DNA of 64,000 nt from Chamaecyparis obtusa (lineage: Eukaryota > Streptophyta > Pinopsida > Cupressales > Cupressaceae). Every line of letters begins with the position of its first letter. Position 1 is the first letter of the stretch. Shown piece by piece: positions 33,482 to 45,465 of the stretch. The notes beneath the pieces were generated by a model. That model worked only from the letters and a program-made list of their open reading frames with translations, was not told where the DNA came from and did not search any database. The stretch is from NCBI GenBank assembly GCA_027943335.1, contig BSBK01002076.1, forward strand, positions 1,105,001 to 1,169,000, in the 5' to 3' direction. The translations under genes were made by a program, and so were the position numbers.

Positions 33482-36359
33482 AACCGTATCCTCCATTTTT
33501 CTCTTCCATTTTCCTTTCCCTATCAGCATCTTTGAGCATATCATTTTGAATCCTTGACATATCATGGTTTATCTTGTCAAGGAGCATTATCTAAAAAGCT
33601 TGCCTTCTTCCAAAAAAAAGAAAAAAGAAAAGAAAAATTCAAAAAATAGAAAATTCAAAAAGAAAAAATTCAAAAAATTCAAAAAATTGAAAATGTGCCA
33701 TAGTGAAAACTTAGAAACAGGCACCTTGGTAGCAAAAGTAACGAGAAATAAATTCATCCTATGGTGAAAACCACTCCCTTTTGGTGCCTTGGATAAGTAT
33801 CATGATGAAAACCTGACAATCAAACATCATGCATAATTCTTCTACATATTTCATCCATTTCGTCATCTCTTTGATCTTGACAATGTTGAACTATACACGA
33901 ACAATTGGCTATCTTGCGAGCTATCTTACGATGATCTTACTTTCATTCCATTCATGTTTAGCTTCATATTTATTTTCCTCCATTTATTCTAGCCTTTCGC
34001 TATCCTTTTCCCCTTTTGTCTTGATCTATTAAAAAAAGAGTAAAACACGATACTATGAAGCCTCTTGACATGTCTACTCCTTTGGACTGCATCCCTTCCT
34101 TCTTTTGCAGTGCGCTTTTGTAACTTATCATATGCTGGCCTTTCATTGCTTGTCCAAATGCGCTTTACATGACAATTTTTCCCTAGCTTGGGTACTCTTG
34201 AGGAGTTTGCATTTGAAGATTTCTTCCCTTCACTCTCCTTCATTCTCATGTCTTCCATCTCTTCCACCAGTTTGCTTATCCATCTTGTCCCTCACCTTGC
34301 TAGATATTGGGACTACATGATGTGATCTTGCTCATGAGTTTAATGCCCATTCTATCTGGGGGCATCCTTTGTACATATTTTATGATTCTGAAAAAATACC
34401 AAAAAAATTGATATATGATGCTAAAAAAATCTTTAAAAGCATAAAAAGTCTTGAAAAAATACAAAAAAAAATCAAAAAATGCAAAAATTCAAAAAAATAG
34501 AAAAAGTGCTTTGGTGAAAACATGGAAATAGGCGCCTTGGTAGAAAAAATACAAAAAAATTGAAAAATTAAAAAAGATTCCAAATGGTGAAAACCTAGAA
34601 ATAGGCGCTACTTGAGGCCTTTGCACTCCTATTTGTTAGCATGCATCCTCAACACTAAACCTTTCTCCATCATGCCTTGACCTTATTTAACTTGGTCTGG
34701 AATTGGTCTTTATTTTTGTCTAGGGGGCATACGTGTTAGCATAGGTCCTTTAGGTGTGTTTGTCTCTTGGGGCATTTCACAAACAGGTGTTTTTCAACAC
34801 CACCCCAAACTGTGTTTTTTAACACTACCCTAGCATCGAGTGTTTATCAACACTTATCAGATGTCTTACCCACCAGTCTAAGTATGATGCAATATCACTC
34901 ATTAGAAAATTTGATCCTCAAAGTTTGACTCTATGACCAACACACACACACTTAAACAATCAACTTGTTGAAATATGTTGACTTTATTTTTTCTGTGTGT
35001 TGTATATGAGGATTTCTTTGATGAGTGGTCTCTCCCTGAGAAGTTTTCGATGATGCATAGCTAGAAGACTGAGGGTATGAGAATATGTTTTCTTTCTTTA
35101 TCTACTTGTGGGTATATTTTATTAATCCTAACTGTCATGAGCATTTATGCTGGTCTTACTTGACACTATGGATTGACAAGGTATTATCCTTGACTATTTT
35201 GTGAGTGCATGCTTCTAGTTATCCTGACTTTCATGTGTCTTGATACAAGAATAATCTCGCCATAACAAACTTAGGTAATCTCACTACATTAGTCATCTTG
35301 ACCTACATGTCTTTGATGCCTAGGTGAGATTCTCACATTTCTATCTGATAAAGATCATATTCAAATTCACATAGTCATACTAGTGTGTACTATATGATCT
35401 TGTGACACTACTAATAAAGCTCGATGATGATTATTAGATGTCTATAGGCATTGTGACCTTGCAAGTCAACCATTTTCATAGTAGCTTGCATTTTTAGGTT
35501 CATCATAGTTTAGTTTTTACATCTTGCATATGGAGAGAGCTCTCCTTTTTATCATCTACGGACTAGTTGGTCAACTGTGCTCATTTTATGATTCTTCTTG
35601 ATCATATCTTTCATTTCTGGTCTTTCATATCACATCATTTCCTATCCATTTTTGGACTTGAAATCAAAATTTGAGTCGCGTTTCCAAATTTTTTTCATTC
35701 TTCTACGTAGTTGACTGACCTTTTGAAGCATAATTCTTTGATCTTTGATGAAATTTCTTCCTTTCCATGTCTTCCAAACTTCTAGTCTTTCATTCACCCC
35801 TTTCACTTCCTCTCTAAGGTTTGACTTAATCTTTATCCTATATCTTTTTTAGTCAAACCTCATCAACCTGGGGCATATCTTCACTATTTGATAGTTATCT
35901 TATCATGCTCCATCCTTCGATTATGATTTATTGTTACTTGATCAGGTTTATCAATTGGTTGTTCTCCTCTATCTAATTTCGATTTTGATTTCGAGGGGGC
36001 AGTACCTATCAACTTTAATCTTTGATTCAGCTTTATCATTCAGCTCAGCTTGAGATTCTTATGTTTAGACTTGATTATCACCTAGCAACGATGGTGGTGA
36101 TTTTGTCTTTCAATTTTTATCTCCTATTTTTTAGACTTGATTATTGCCTAGCATCGATGACGATAGTTTTGTCTAAGGCTTGATTTGCACCTAGCAGCGA
36201 TGGTGTTGGTCTTGTCTTTTTCTTATCTTTGTCCTAATGTGTTCCCAAAATGAACACACATCTGGGTTGTTTTGTGATCCCAAATCGATCTCACATTTCA
36301 ATTCTTCTTTGACTGCATGTGTTCCCAAATCGATCAAACATTAGTCAAAGAGGGGCAAA
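33482..36359 (+). other. 3' noncoding region and PPT of F
   Basis: No coding region. Begins with A-rich tracts carrying GNRA-type hairpins and continues with sequence homologous to the 3' region of I. Ends in the PPT AAAGAGGGGCAAA (36347-36359) directly before the LTR. Confidence 0.75.
33710..34605 (+). other. GNRA-loop hairpins in F
   Basis: 33710-33721 reads CTTA GAAA CAGG (one mismatch), 34521-34532 reads CATG GAAA TAGG (one mismatch), and 34594-34605 reads CCTA GAAA TAGG (perfect). Each follows GTGAAAA, and most are followed by GCACC or GCGCC and CTTGG. The perfect copy shows a compensatory G-C to A-T change relative to the H copy at 15175. Confidence 0.6.
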
Positions 36360-37465
36360 TGTATGCACCCTAAAATGGTCGCCTAGACTTTGGGCCCCAT
36401 TTCTGCAATTTATCAAATCCTTGAATCAATATTTTCAAATATCAACAATATCAATTATATCAATTTCCTTGATCAAATCATAATCAATTCAATATTTCTT
36501 AAGGTTTGAGCCTTATTTAATTTAAAAGAGAAAAAAATAAAAATCTTATTTAATTAAGAGAACATGCTCCCTTTTAATTAATTAAAAATATCTTTTAATT
36601 AAATGATAAAATCACTTTATCCTAAGCCTTTATTTAATGAAAAGTAATTTCCTCCCCTTTTATTTAAATAAAAATTCCCACTTTTCTTCTTATCCTATGT
36701 TGCACAAATAAAGCATTTAATTCTTATTTATAAAGAAAAATAAAAGAAAAAATAAAAGAAAAGTACTTTTTGTCTCACATGGACATAAAGTAAATGCTTC
36801 TAATTTTCCTATTGGAGGATATTTGTGCACAAGGATCAAGCTTCTTTTTTTTCTCCATCGTTGATTAAGTTTTTTGCCTCTTAATCTCAATCATCCATTG
36901 ATTTCTCATTCTCTATAAAAGAACAGCTCTTTTCTTCATTTTGCATACACTTGAATTTTATGTTATTGTTATGCTACAGGTTTTCTAAGTCATCTTGAAG
37001 CTTTTGGAGACATTCTTGCATCAAGTTTTGAAGATTTGGAGCATTATTGACATTCATCTTGCATCTACATCACATCTTAGCTTGCATCATAGTTGCATCA
37101 TCATTGTATCATTTCCTCTCATGTTTTAGATTAATCTCACATAGCTTAATAGGAGGATTTGTAACACTTGTATTTTCCTTTCATAGCATATCTTGCTTCT
37201 TTCATTCTCATAGATTAGTTTACATTGCATTGCATCCATATTGATTTCATTGAAGATATTGGCATTGTTGCCTTTATCTTTGATTTGGAATCTCTCATTG
37301 TGTGGTTGACTAGCAAAGTCATGAGTTTATAGCTCTAGTTGAGAGCAATTTTATAAATCTTGCAACTCCATGCATAAAGAGCTATGGATCGATTTGTGAG
37401 GGTTCATTCTTGAGTTTTCTTGCATGTAAAGATTCATAGAAGTGTGGTCACATTTTAACCATACA
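36360..37465 (+). repeat. 3' LTR of element F
   Basis: TGTATGCACCC ... ACCATACA, matching the 5' LTR. TATAAAAG lies at 36914-36921. Followed by the target duplication CTTAG. Confidence 0.93.
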
Positions 37466-37935
37466 CTTAGAAAACCTCAAAATTTCAAAATCTTAAAAGA
37501 CTTAGTGCTTACTCACTAGATTTAGAATGTCTTGAAAAGTGTCTTCCAAGGTCTTCACTTCATTATTCCATGACTTGATAAGAATCTCAATGACATGGAT
37601 CGGTCCATTTAGTGCATAAGATGTAGTCTCTTCTACCTTCAGCTCAGTGGGTCCAAAATTTTTCATTGACCCTTCTATCTTCTCCATCTCTATGAGAGGA
37701 GATTCAAGAATTGATAGCTTAGGTTGATTAGAATCTTTAGCAAACAAAATCTTTTCACTAATCTCCCTTTCTCTATATTCAAAGTACTTATCCAAAATTT
37801 TGGATGTCTTCTTGTCCATTTCCACCGTAGTTTGTAAAGAGGTTTCACAACTGTCCATTAAGCTGTCTAATGTAGCCCTCTCCCTATCACTGGTTTGGCC
37901 GTACTTGCCAACAATTTCACCACCTCCACCTAAAA
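37466..37935 (-). pseudogene. C-terminal fragment of ORF1 of element J
   Basis: The minus strand encodes a charged, probably helical segment ending NLVSKH with the stop at 37502-37504. It starts in view at GGGGEIVGKYGQTSD (about 37935-37890). Position before the CTCCCTTTGACATC segment, and the style of the C-terminus, match ORF1 of C (50578-50862) and B. Upstream the frame is broken near 37965-37975. J continues to neither side in recognisable form, so this is a fragment, cut on the right where the A leader begins. Confidence 0.55.
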
Positions 37936-38266
37936 AATTGAAGTATGGAACTGAATTTCAATCAGTTATAACTTACATCAGTTCCTTATATTTATTGAAT
38001 GAGCACCAGATCAACATGAAATAAGATGCACTAGGGTATTATGTGTTTTGAGCTTAAAATGTATATAGTTGGTAAAAGAATGACTGAGTTAAATATTGTT
38101 AGTCAGTGAAAATAGAAAAGTTAAATGAGTTGAAGTATCAACTGAGCAATATATTGTGTTAACTAAGTGGAAGCTTCAAAGTGATAACTAAACATCACTA
38201 TGTTTACTGAGATGTGGTAGGTAAAGTATTTAATGGAGAAGTTTGAGAGGGAAAATAGATTTTAGG

Positions 38267-38274
38267 TATAAATA
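38267..38274 (+). promoter_or_regulatory. Candidate TATA box upstream of ORF1 of A
   Basis: TATAAATA in GGTATAAATACACATG, 206 bp before the ORF1 ATG. The region between contains AAGCCCTAAA (38451-38460), a telo-box-like motif close to the ATG; similar AAACCCTAG motifs precede ORF1 in B and C. Confidence 0.5.
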
Positions 38275-38472
38275 CACATGATGCAAGTCATTTCAACACA
38301 CAAAGATCATGAGGAGAACCAGATCAATTTGAGAGAATTTGAAAAAGATTTTATTGAGAATTCAACAATGATTTGAGCAGATCTTGAGCAGTTTATCATC
38401 ATTCCATGTAAGTTTCTTAGCCATCGAGTTATTTTTCTAAAGATTTTGTAAAGCCCTAAATTTGAAAGAACA

Positions 38473-40656
38473 ATGACATCTTCATCCAAGACTATGAAAT
38501 CCAAGACCGAAAGTGACAAGAAGGTCACATTTATCAAATCAACAATATGTGAGAAACCTATAGATTAGTTGCATCCTGAGATTGCTTCTCAAATTGATCA
38601 AACATGCACATTTTCTAGCATACCACCTAGGGTTTTATTGGTATAGGACATACATTCTTATATCCACTGCAAAATAAGTGAAATTAGAGATTTTGAACTA
38701 CAATCAACTTACCAGGAGCTGAGTGAGAATGGAAAGCTCAAGGATGAGAACAAACACCTAGAAGTCAAAGGATTGGTTAATGCCTACATTTTCTGAGGGA
38801 GTTTAAATCTGAATGGATTAGGATTGTACTTAGCCACATTCATGAAGGTAAAATATGGTTGGATGATTCGGTTAAAATATCTAAGGATATCATTCATGTG
38901 GTTACCAGATACCCCACAAATGATAAGGCTAAGGATATAAGAAATCTACCGAGGGAAGAAATTGAGAAGCTTACAAGAGTCAAATGGGATGGAAGAGGAA
39001 TGAGAATTAACACTATCACCGATCTAGAAAATGGTTTGGAGCCTATGTCATTGTCTACAAGATTTTTCAATCTAGCAGGCCCAACAACGTACCATGCAGA
39101 GCAGTAGATATAGCATATAAAATTGTCAAGAAAGGTCTACACTTAGACCTCTCTGGGCTATTGTTGAAACAACTAGAAGGTAATATGAGAACCATTCAAG
39201 TAGAAAATACCAATACATGTAAGTTTGTTTCATTACTAGTTTGCATATTTTTCTACTTAAAGAACTACTTCCCATTTATCAGTAATGTTGAATGGGATGT
39301 CAACCGACCAGTTATCATGCAAATAAATGAGTTTATAAAAAATCTAGGTTAGAATTTTGTAACTATCATGGATGACTACTTTGGAAAGTTTAAGGACAAA
39401 ATTCACAAAAGAAGCAGGATTCTAGGTCAGTTAGTTGAGAAACACAAGGAAGATATATGTTTTCTAGTGGATACCGGCACTACCTTAATCAAGGTAGTTG
39501 AGCCAAGAACTGCTTGGCTACCTCTAATGGGCTATGAACTAGATATTGACCGAGCTTCTAGGTCAATTAAGGTACTATTGGCTGAGCCCAAAGATCCTAA
39601 AGCTACTAGGTTTAAAACCTATGAAGAAGCAAAATTAAGGATAAAAATGGATCTAGTCGGAGTAAAGGTTAGTAGGAAATCTAAGAAGATCACATAAACT
39701 TTGATGAAATAATTTGGAGAAGATGAAGAATATTAAGCAACAGATAAGCCAGTTGGAGAAGAAACTAAGGAATGACTTCTGATCAGGAACAGTGAACATG
39801 AGGAGGAAATTGAGTCAGCTAAGGAAATTCATGTTGCACCAATAAAGGCCATAGGAAAGATGAAACAAGAAGAAAAACCTACACAAGCAAGGACAAGATC
39901 CTCCACAACTACTTCTCCACCCCTGAAGAAAGGAATAAAAAAAAATACAAGGCCCACTCCCACAAAGACTTATCAGAAGAATAAAAGAGGTGCACAAGTC
40001 ACCACCGAGCAACCAAAGAAGAGGAGAAGACTCATAAGAGAAAAAGATGATGTAGACTCTAAAGAAGAAGATGATCAAAGTAAGTTTAAAGTTATTGTAA
40101 ATAAGAGTCATTTTTGTGATGAGTTAGATAAAATCATAAAGGATATGGGTAGTCTAACTCACCCTAAGATGAATCAGTATGCATATATGTCAATCGGGGA
40201 TCAAGAGAAAATTAAAGAGGAAATCATCTAAATGATGATTAAATTTAAGAGATTACCTATTGAGTTTGTAAGATATATCACTAAGGAACTACATGAAAAG
40301 GTATCGACAAGGTGGACATATACCTTGCATACAGAAAAGAAAATGAGGGAACATTCTTTAATTTTTGCAATGCCTACTCTTATAGTTACCAAGATTGATG
40401 AGGTGATGAAAGAATATGCAAACCTGATTTTGGATGAAAGGTAGAGAACTTAAGATTTTTTTAGGAAAACTCGAAGAATTTAATGAGAATAGTAGGCTAT
40501 TGTGGACAAAAATTAGGGAATCAAGGGTAGAAGAAGATAAACTTTCACTGGCTATAATCCCTGAGGAGAAAGTTAAAAGAAAAGGGAAAGGAGTACACTT
40601 AGATGATGTTGAAATAGCCACAAAGGATCCAATTCATATATCCAAAACTAAGAAAC
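38473..40656 (+). pseudogene. ORF1 of element A, 5' part
   Basis: Function not recognised. The start is ATG at 38473 (MTSSSKTMKSKTESDKK). The N-terminal domain aligns by eye with ORF1 of B and C: a DIHSYIHCK segment, EWIRIVLSHIHEGKIWLDDS, and the central motif LVEKHKEDICFLVDTG ... VVEPRTAWLPLMGYELD (39430-39550). A basic Lys-rich segment (39880-40040) and a charged helical part follow. Frame changes lie near 38797, between 39107 and 39161, and near 40440. Stops at the KPID* and LLV* positions in the N-terminal part are TAG. At 40656 the reading is cut by B; with B and one GAAAC removed it continues in frame at 47838. Confidence 0.75.
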
Positions 40657-41659
40657 TGTTAGAAATAGGAAATATAGAGAGGGGGGGGTGAATTAGTATT
40701 TCACAAACTTTTTCTTTTGCCCACTTATGGATATAACAGATTACTTTAGTGCATACAAAAATTAACAAACATAGCAGTAAATAGAAAGAACTCATAACAC
40801 ATGATATGTTCTCGAGGAAACCCTGGCCAAGGGAAAACCCCGGTGGGGATGGTACCCACAAAGATCACTAATCAAAAGTATCTTGTTAGGGATATTGGAC
40901 CCTGTTAAGAGTCAATTTACAATATATAGTAGATCTATCCTGGTTAAAGGACTTTAGGCCTTGTTAGAAGCCTTAACCCTGTTAGGAGTTAGATTACAAA
41001 ACCTGATCACTAGCTGAGCTCACTACCCAAATGGGTAATACAAAATGTTTCTGACTATATTATGGTACTACTTACAACTTTTCATCAATAGTCTTTGCTA
41101 CTATCACAATATACAACTATTGCAAGTTATCCTTTTCTTTCTTTTTACACATCACACACTTTTTCATTACATTTAAGGTATGCCTAATATATGAGTTATT
41201 AGAGCTAATAAATTTATATGGTCGGCTTCCAAAATATTTATCCAAGAGTAAACATCTAGGATGTCATCCCTTCATAATGTTAAGTCATTATTTTGACAAG
41301 CAAAAATAATCCCTTAACTCTTTCACTAATTGTCTCCAAAACTGTTTTGTCTACAAAAACTATCTTCGGTAAACTTTGAATAACTTCTTCCGTACTACTC
41401 CAAAATTTATGCACACTGAGATGGGGTATCCTCATACTTTGTAGAAGCTTTAGTTAATTGTGCAAACAAAAATATTGCTCTAGTGGATGTCGCCAACTAA
41501 ATCTTCATCGGGTGCTCTGTCAGGATCACTGTATCCATACTTAGACAATTTCTTCCTTCAACTTGCCATACTTGCATTCTAGATTTTTCACTCTCAATAG
41601 AGATCATATGTTTCTATAATGACAACATCTATGCATCCACATTAGCCAAATTGCCAACA
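40657..41659 (-). repeat. 3' LTR of element B
   Basis: Forward limits TGTTAGAAATAGG and TTGCCAACA; 1,003 bp; about 95 percent or more like 46827-47832 by eye. Minus-strand TATAAATT at 41211-41218. Contains the G-run near 40680, the CCCCGGTGGGG block near 40840, and five copies of the TGTTAGGAG-type motif on the plus strand (40880-41000), that is CTCCTAACA in element sense. Confidence 0.92.
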
Positions 41660-41671
41660 ATCTCCCCCTTT
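41660..41671 (-). promoter_or_regulatory. Polypurine tract of B
   Basis: Minus strand AAAGGGGGAGAT, immediately before the 3' LTR start TGTTGGCAA. A second CTCTCCCCCTTTG tract is at 41840-41852, closer to the ORF1 stop. Confidence 0.85.
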
Positions 41672-41916
41672 GTCATTGGTGGCAACATATGGGAAAATTG
41701 GCTAAGTGTGCAAACAAAACTTCAAAGTATTTACACAAAATTGTGGCCAAATGTTATACAACACATATACAATATTGTACTCCATAGAATAGCTCCCCCT
41801 ATGAGTATCCTTCCTCAACATATTTTCAATTTTCTTCTATCTCTCCCCCTTTGAAAACAATGACAAAGATAGGGTGTACAAAAATTTAAACAAAAAACTT
41901 GATACCTTGTTATCAG

Positions 41917-44900
41917 CTATTGCAAAGCCGATAGGCTTGCAACACAGTCCCCAAACTCTGACTTCCATGATTCAAAATCTTTCTCCCATATCTTCCTGAT
42001 GGATTCAGCAACATTGAGTAGAGTACTCAATCTGTATGCTGCTATCTGACAAGCTTGCAGGGAATTAAAGCTAAACTTTTGAAAAGATGTCTTTGCTGAA
42101 AGACACTGCTCAATTTGGTCTTCAATAATTGAGGTCTTGATTGAGATATTCTCTCTCAAGATGTTAATCCTAATCATCTTTCTATTCTTCTCCTCTGCTA
42201 ACATTTTGATTTCATCATTTAACTTCCTTATGTTCTTCTCTATAGAACTTATCTTTACATTTGGGCTTGTCAAGGTGTTTGTTTCAGCTGTAATTGCATC
42301 TATCTTCTCTCTGATCTTCTTATCTTCTTCAGCTGTTAGGATTTTTGATTTTGTGCATTGTATATACAAACTCTTTCCAGTCTCAAAATGTTTCCTCAAA
42401 TTCTTTATGCATACATCCAAATTACCAATATCATTTTGAATATTTACACTTAAATTTTGTTGCATTTCTGCTTCAAAGGCTTCCTGAACTTTTACTCTAG
42501 CAATATCCTTTAAGTTAAAAAATTTAGAGTCAAAAGAGTTTATTACTATTTTAGCTTTCTCAAGTGGATCTAATTCAAATACCTTAGTGCTGATCACACT
42601 CTCAAGTTTCTCTATCAAAAATCTAACTTTACCTTCAAGGTCCTTCACCTTCTTATTCTTCCCAATAATTTTATTAAGAGATGTGATGAACTGAAGCTGA
42701 TCATCATCTTCAACCTCTTTTCCAAGGTCTTCAAAAATTGAACCAATTCGTCTCTTCTTACTGTCAGGTGCACTAGGGGTAGTGACCTCTATCAAAATTT
42801 GTTTACCTTTAACTGTTTGCTCTGCTGGAATTGATTCTGATACAGCTGGTGCTTCCACTACCTTTGTATCCTTTTCTGATTCTATAACCTTCTCTTTCTC
42901 TTCTAAAGCCAAATTGTCAACAATGTTTCCTAGATCATGAAATATTGCATCATCTGACTCTAGTGTCACTTTGGTTCCTTCAATGTCCATTGATTCTTTT
43001 CCAATATTGATATGTGAAGAAGATGGGACTTCTTCAATACCAACTTCCTCTGCATGCGGTTCCTCTGATTGCTTCTGCTGAGGATCTGATTCAACATGTT
43101 TTCCTACAACTATATCTGCAAGAACTTGCATTACTGCTTGCTCAGTCTCTTTCTGTACTTCCTCCTTTTTGCCTCCCATTATAAGGATTATTCTTCTCTT
43201 AGTTCTCAATAAAGTTCCAAGAGACTTCAAGAATCTCTTCAAATGATCTTCATCCTCAACTTTATAGAACTATCTGATTACATGATCTCTCATCTTTATG
43301 TCCTCTTCTTGTGCTCTCTATTTTCTATTCACAAGTCTATTATACAAATCTTCTGGGATCTTACCATGAATAGTGCTAAATTTCTTATCTGTCAAAATCA
43401 TATGTGTAATCATTGCATTTTCAAAATTCAATCTGTCAAATGATCCATTTAGATCATAGAATTTATTTATCTTAGTGAAGTCTCCATGCTTCAATATATC
43501 TTCATTAACTCTTTCAATTCTTGGTTTCCAAGTTTTCTTCTTGATTGAAACTTCATCATCATCTTTAATTACTACTACTTTTCTAGGTATAGGTGGTACA
43601 ATCACTTTCTGTCTCTTGCTGGGTCCTGTTGCACTCACTTTTACTCTTTTGCTAGAAATAGGAGAAAAAGATTTATCTCCTTCATCTTTTTCAGGTACTT
43701 CAACTTTTACCTTTACTGCAATAGGATCAACAGGGTCTGCACTAGATGCCACAGGTGGAATTACAAGATTTTCACTTTGCTTCAAGGCTTCTGTAGTCTT
43801 CTTAGCTATGTCAAATTCATGACTTGACATACCTGATTCTTTTAGTATTTTCTTCATAGTAGATTCAACTCTCCTACTAGATTGCTTCTTTTCTCTCAAA
43901 CTTATTGCAGAGTTGAAATTCTTTTCATAGGTTCCAAACCTATTTACATGACCATCCAACTCACACTTTAACAGTCTATTCACATATCCTACTGTTTCTG
44001 CTTCAGATACTTCATAGCCAAGAGGGTCTATGAATTCCATTCTAGGCTCTACTACTTCAATGTAGGTGAAATTAGTGTCTACCATAAAACAAATGTCATC
44101 TTTATGCTTTTCAACTAAGGATTGAGGAATCCTTGATTTATTCTTAACAATATTTTGAAAAGTCTTCTATACAAGGTTCACACTATCATTGACTTTATCA
44201 ATTAGGTGCTTTATGTAGACTGAGTTTATTCTTTCCATTGTGTTCACATTGTCACTCCAATCAACTGTGTAAGGAAATCTTCTCAAAATATGGAAAAACA
44301 TATAGGTTATCAGAGATGAAAACCTAAACTGTGTGTACTTAGGCTTCTTAATCTTTTATAAGTTCTCAAATAACTAAATTTTCAAAATTTCACATAGGTC
44401 TACTTGTTTATTCTCAATACACATAAGATAAGCTACATGAACCATTCCTGCAACCATGTCATCTTCCCTTGAACTACCATAGAATTTAGTTGTTAGGATC
44501 TTGCAAAGGTACCTAACATCATCTTGCTTAATCTTACTTATCGCAATTCCTCTACCATTATAACTAGATCTAGTGTTGTCTAAAATAATCTTTCTCATGT
44601 TCTTTTCATTCAGTGGAATCTCTCCAACTTTTGATAATCCAGTAACATCATGAATTAGGTCAGCAGTTATATCAATAACTCTATCCTCCATCCAGAATTT
44701 CCCATTGTGGATTCCACTTAAAATGATCTTGGTACATTCCTCATCATTAAATTCATACTTCATGGAATAATTGATAATTTCATTGTTATCTAGGTGCCCA
44801 TAAGCTGGTTTAACTAACATGTCTTGATTATACAATTTCCTATAATCATCACTAAAATCTGCATCTCCTAAAGTTTCAAACTTGCAACCTAAATATCCTT

Positions 44901-45039
44901 TAACATTCTCAATGTGTAATACTTCATCTGGTATGGATGATAGTGCTAGTCTGTCATCAATTTCAGTTGGTTCTACTAGTTCTTTCTTAATCTTAGGTCT
45001 ATTCTTATCCTTAACATTATGAACCATAGAAATATCCAT
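41917..45039 (-). pseudogene. ORF1 of element B, about 1,040 codons
   Basis: Protein of unknown function, single frame from ATG 45039 (MDISMVHNVKDKNRPKIKK) to 41917, broken only by a handful of stops and no indels. The N-terminal half has ENVKGYLGCKFETLGD, DEECTKIILSGIHNGKFW and a DLIHDVTGLSKVGEIP segment, followed by LVEKHKDDICFMVDTN and VVEPRMEFIDPLGYEV (about 44130-44010). A basic KKTWKPRIERVNED region lies near 43500. The C-terminal third is rich in Lys, Glu, Ile and Leu and probably a coiled coil (KNIRKLNDEIKMLAEEKN). The 3' position, between the gag-like ORF and the PPT, is where some copia elements carry an extra env-like ORF; I see no membrane segment to support env. Paralogues are in A, C and J. 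Confidence 0.8.
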
Positions 45040-45465
45040 CTTATCAACTGATTAAAGATAAAAAAATACCTCAACTTTGCATATCTAGGGTTTTGGTATG
45101 ATCGTCGCTGAAAACTACTTCCAAACTTCTTCAAATCATCCTCAACTTGCTTTTTCTTCTTTCAAATCTCTTTTCAATTGCTTTTTAATCATGATAACTT
45201 CAATTTGAACCTTATAAAACTTCACATTAACTTGATCTAACATCGCATTCATTCATTTTGGTGCTAAAACCTCAAAAAGCTGATTCTGCAAACCTGCAAT
45301 CATAAAACTTTTTGCGACCTCACAAAACATGATATTTTATTTTGCGCACTTAACCATAGCATTAGTACAATATAAACAACCTATATCTAATTGCACAAAA
45401 CTTAACTCATTCAAATTCCTAATCTACACTAATCCTAAGTCCTAAACTACGGAAACTTACATAAT
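45040..45465 (-). other. Spacer of B with promoter-like features before ORF1
   Basis: The minus strand has a TTTATATT box (45369-45376), ACCCTAGATATG with an AAAACCCTAG telo-box-like motif (45085-45094), and a pyrimidine-rich TATTTTTTTATCTTTAATCAG segment just before the ORF1 ATG. Equivalent spacers in C and A have the same telo-box-like motif at similar distance. Could be an internal promoter and 5' UTR for ORF1; not proven. Confidence 0.45.

Larger units (their letters stand above)
26614..37465 (+). mobile_element. Element F: complete non-autonomous gypsy-type element
   Basis: Two LTRs of 1,113 and 1,106 bp, a PBS after the first, a PPT before the second, and perfect 5-bp target duplications CTTAG (26609-26613 and 37466-37470). 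The 8.6-kb interior has a leader with a tandem array, one serine-rich ORF with no retroelement domain I can recognise, and a 3' noncoding region. Leader, LTR type, PPT and 3' region are shared with element I, a gypsy with gag. F therefore looks like a passenger of that family. Confidence 0.92.

Noticed and set aside
41917..45039. ORF1 as an env-like protein because of its 3' position
   Set aside because: I see no signal peptide or membrane segment; the sequence is charged with a coiled-coil C-terminus.
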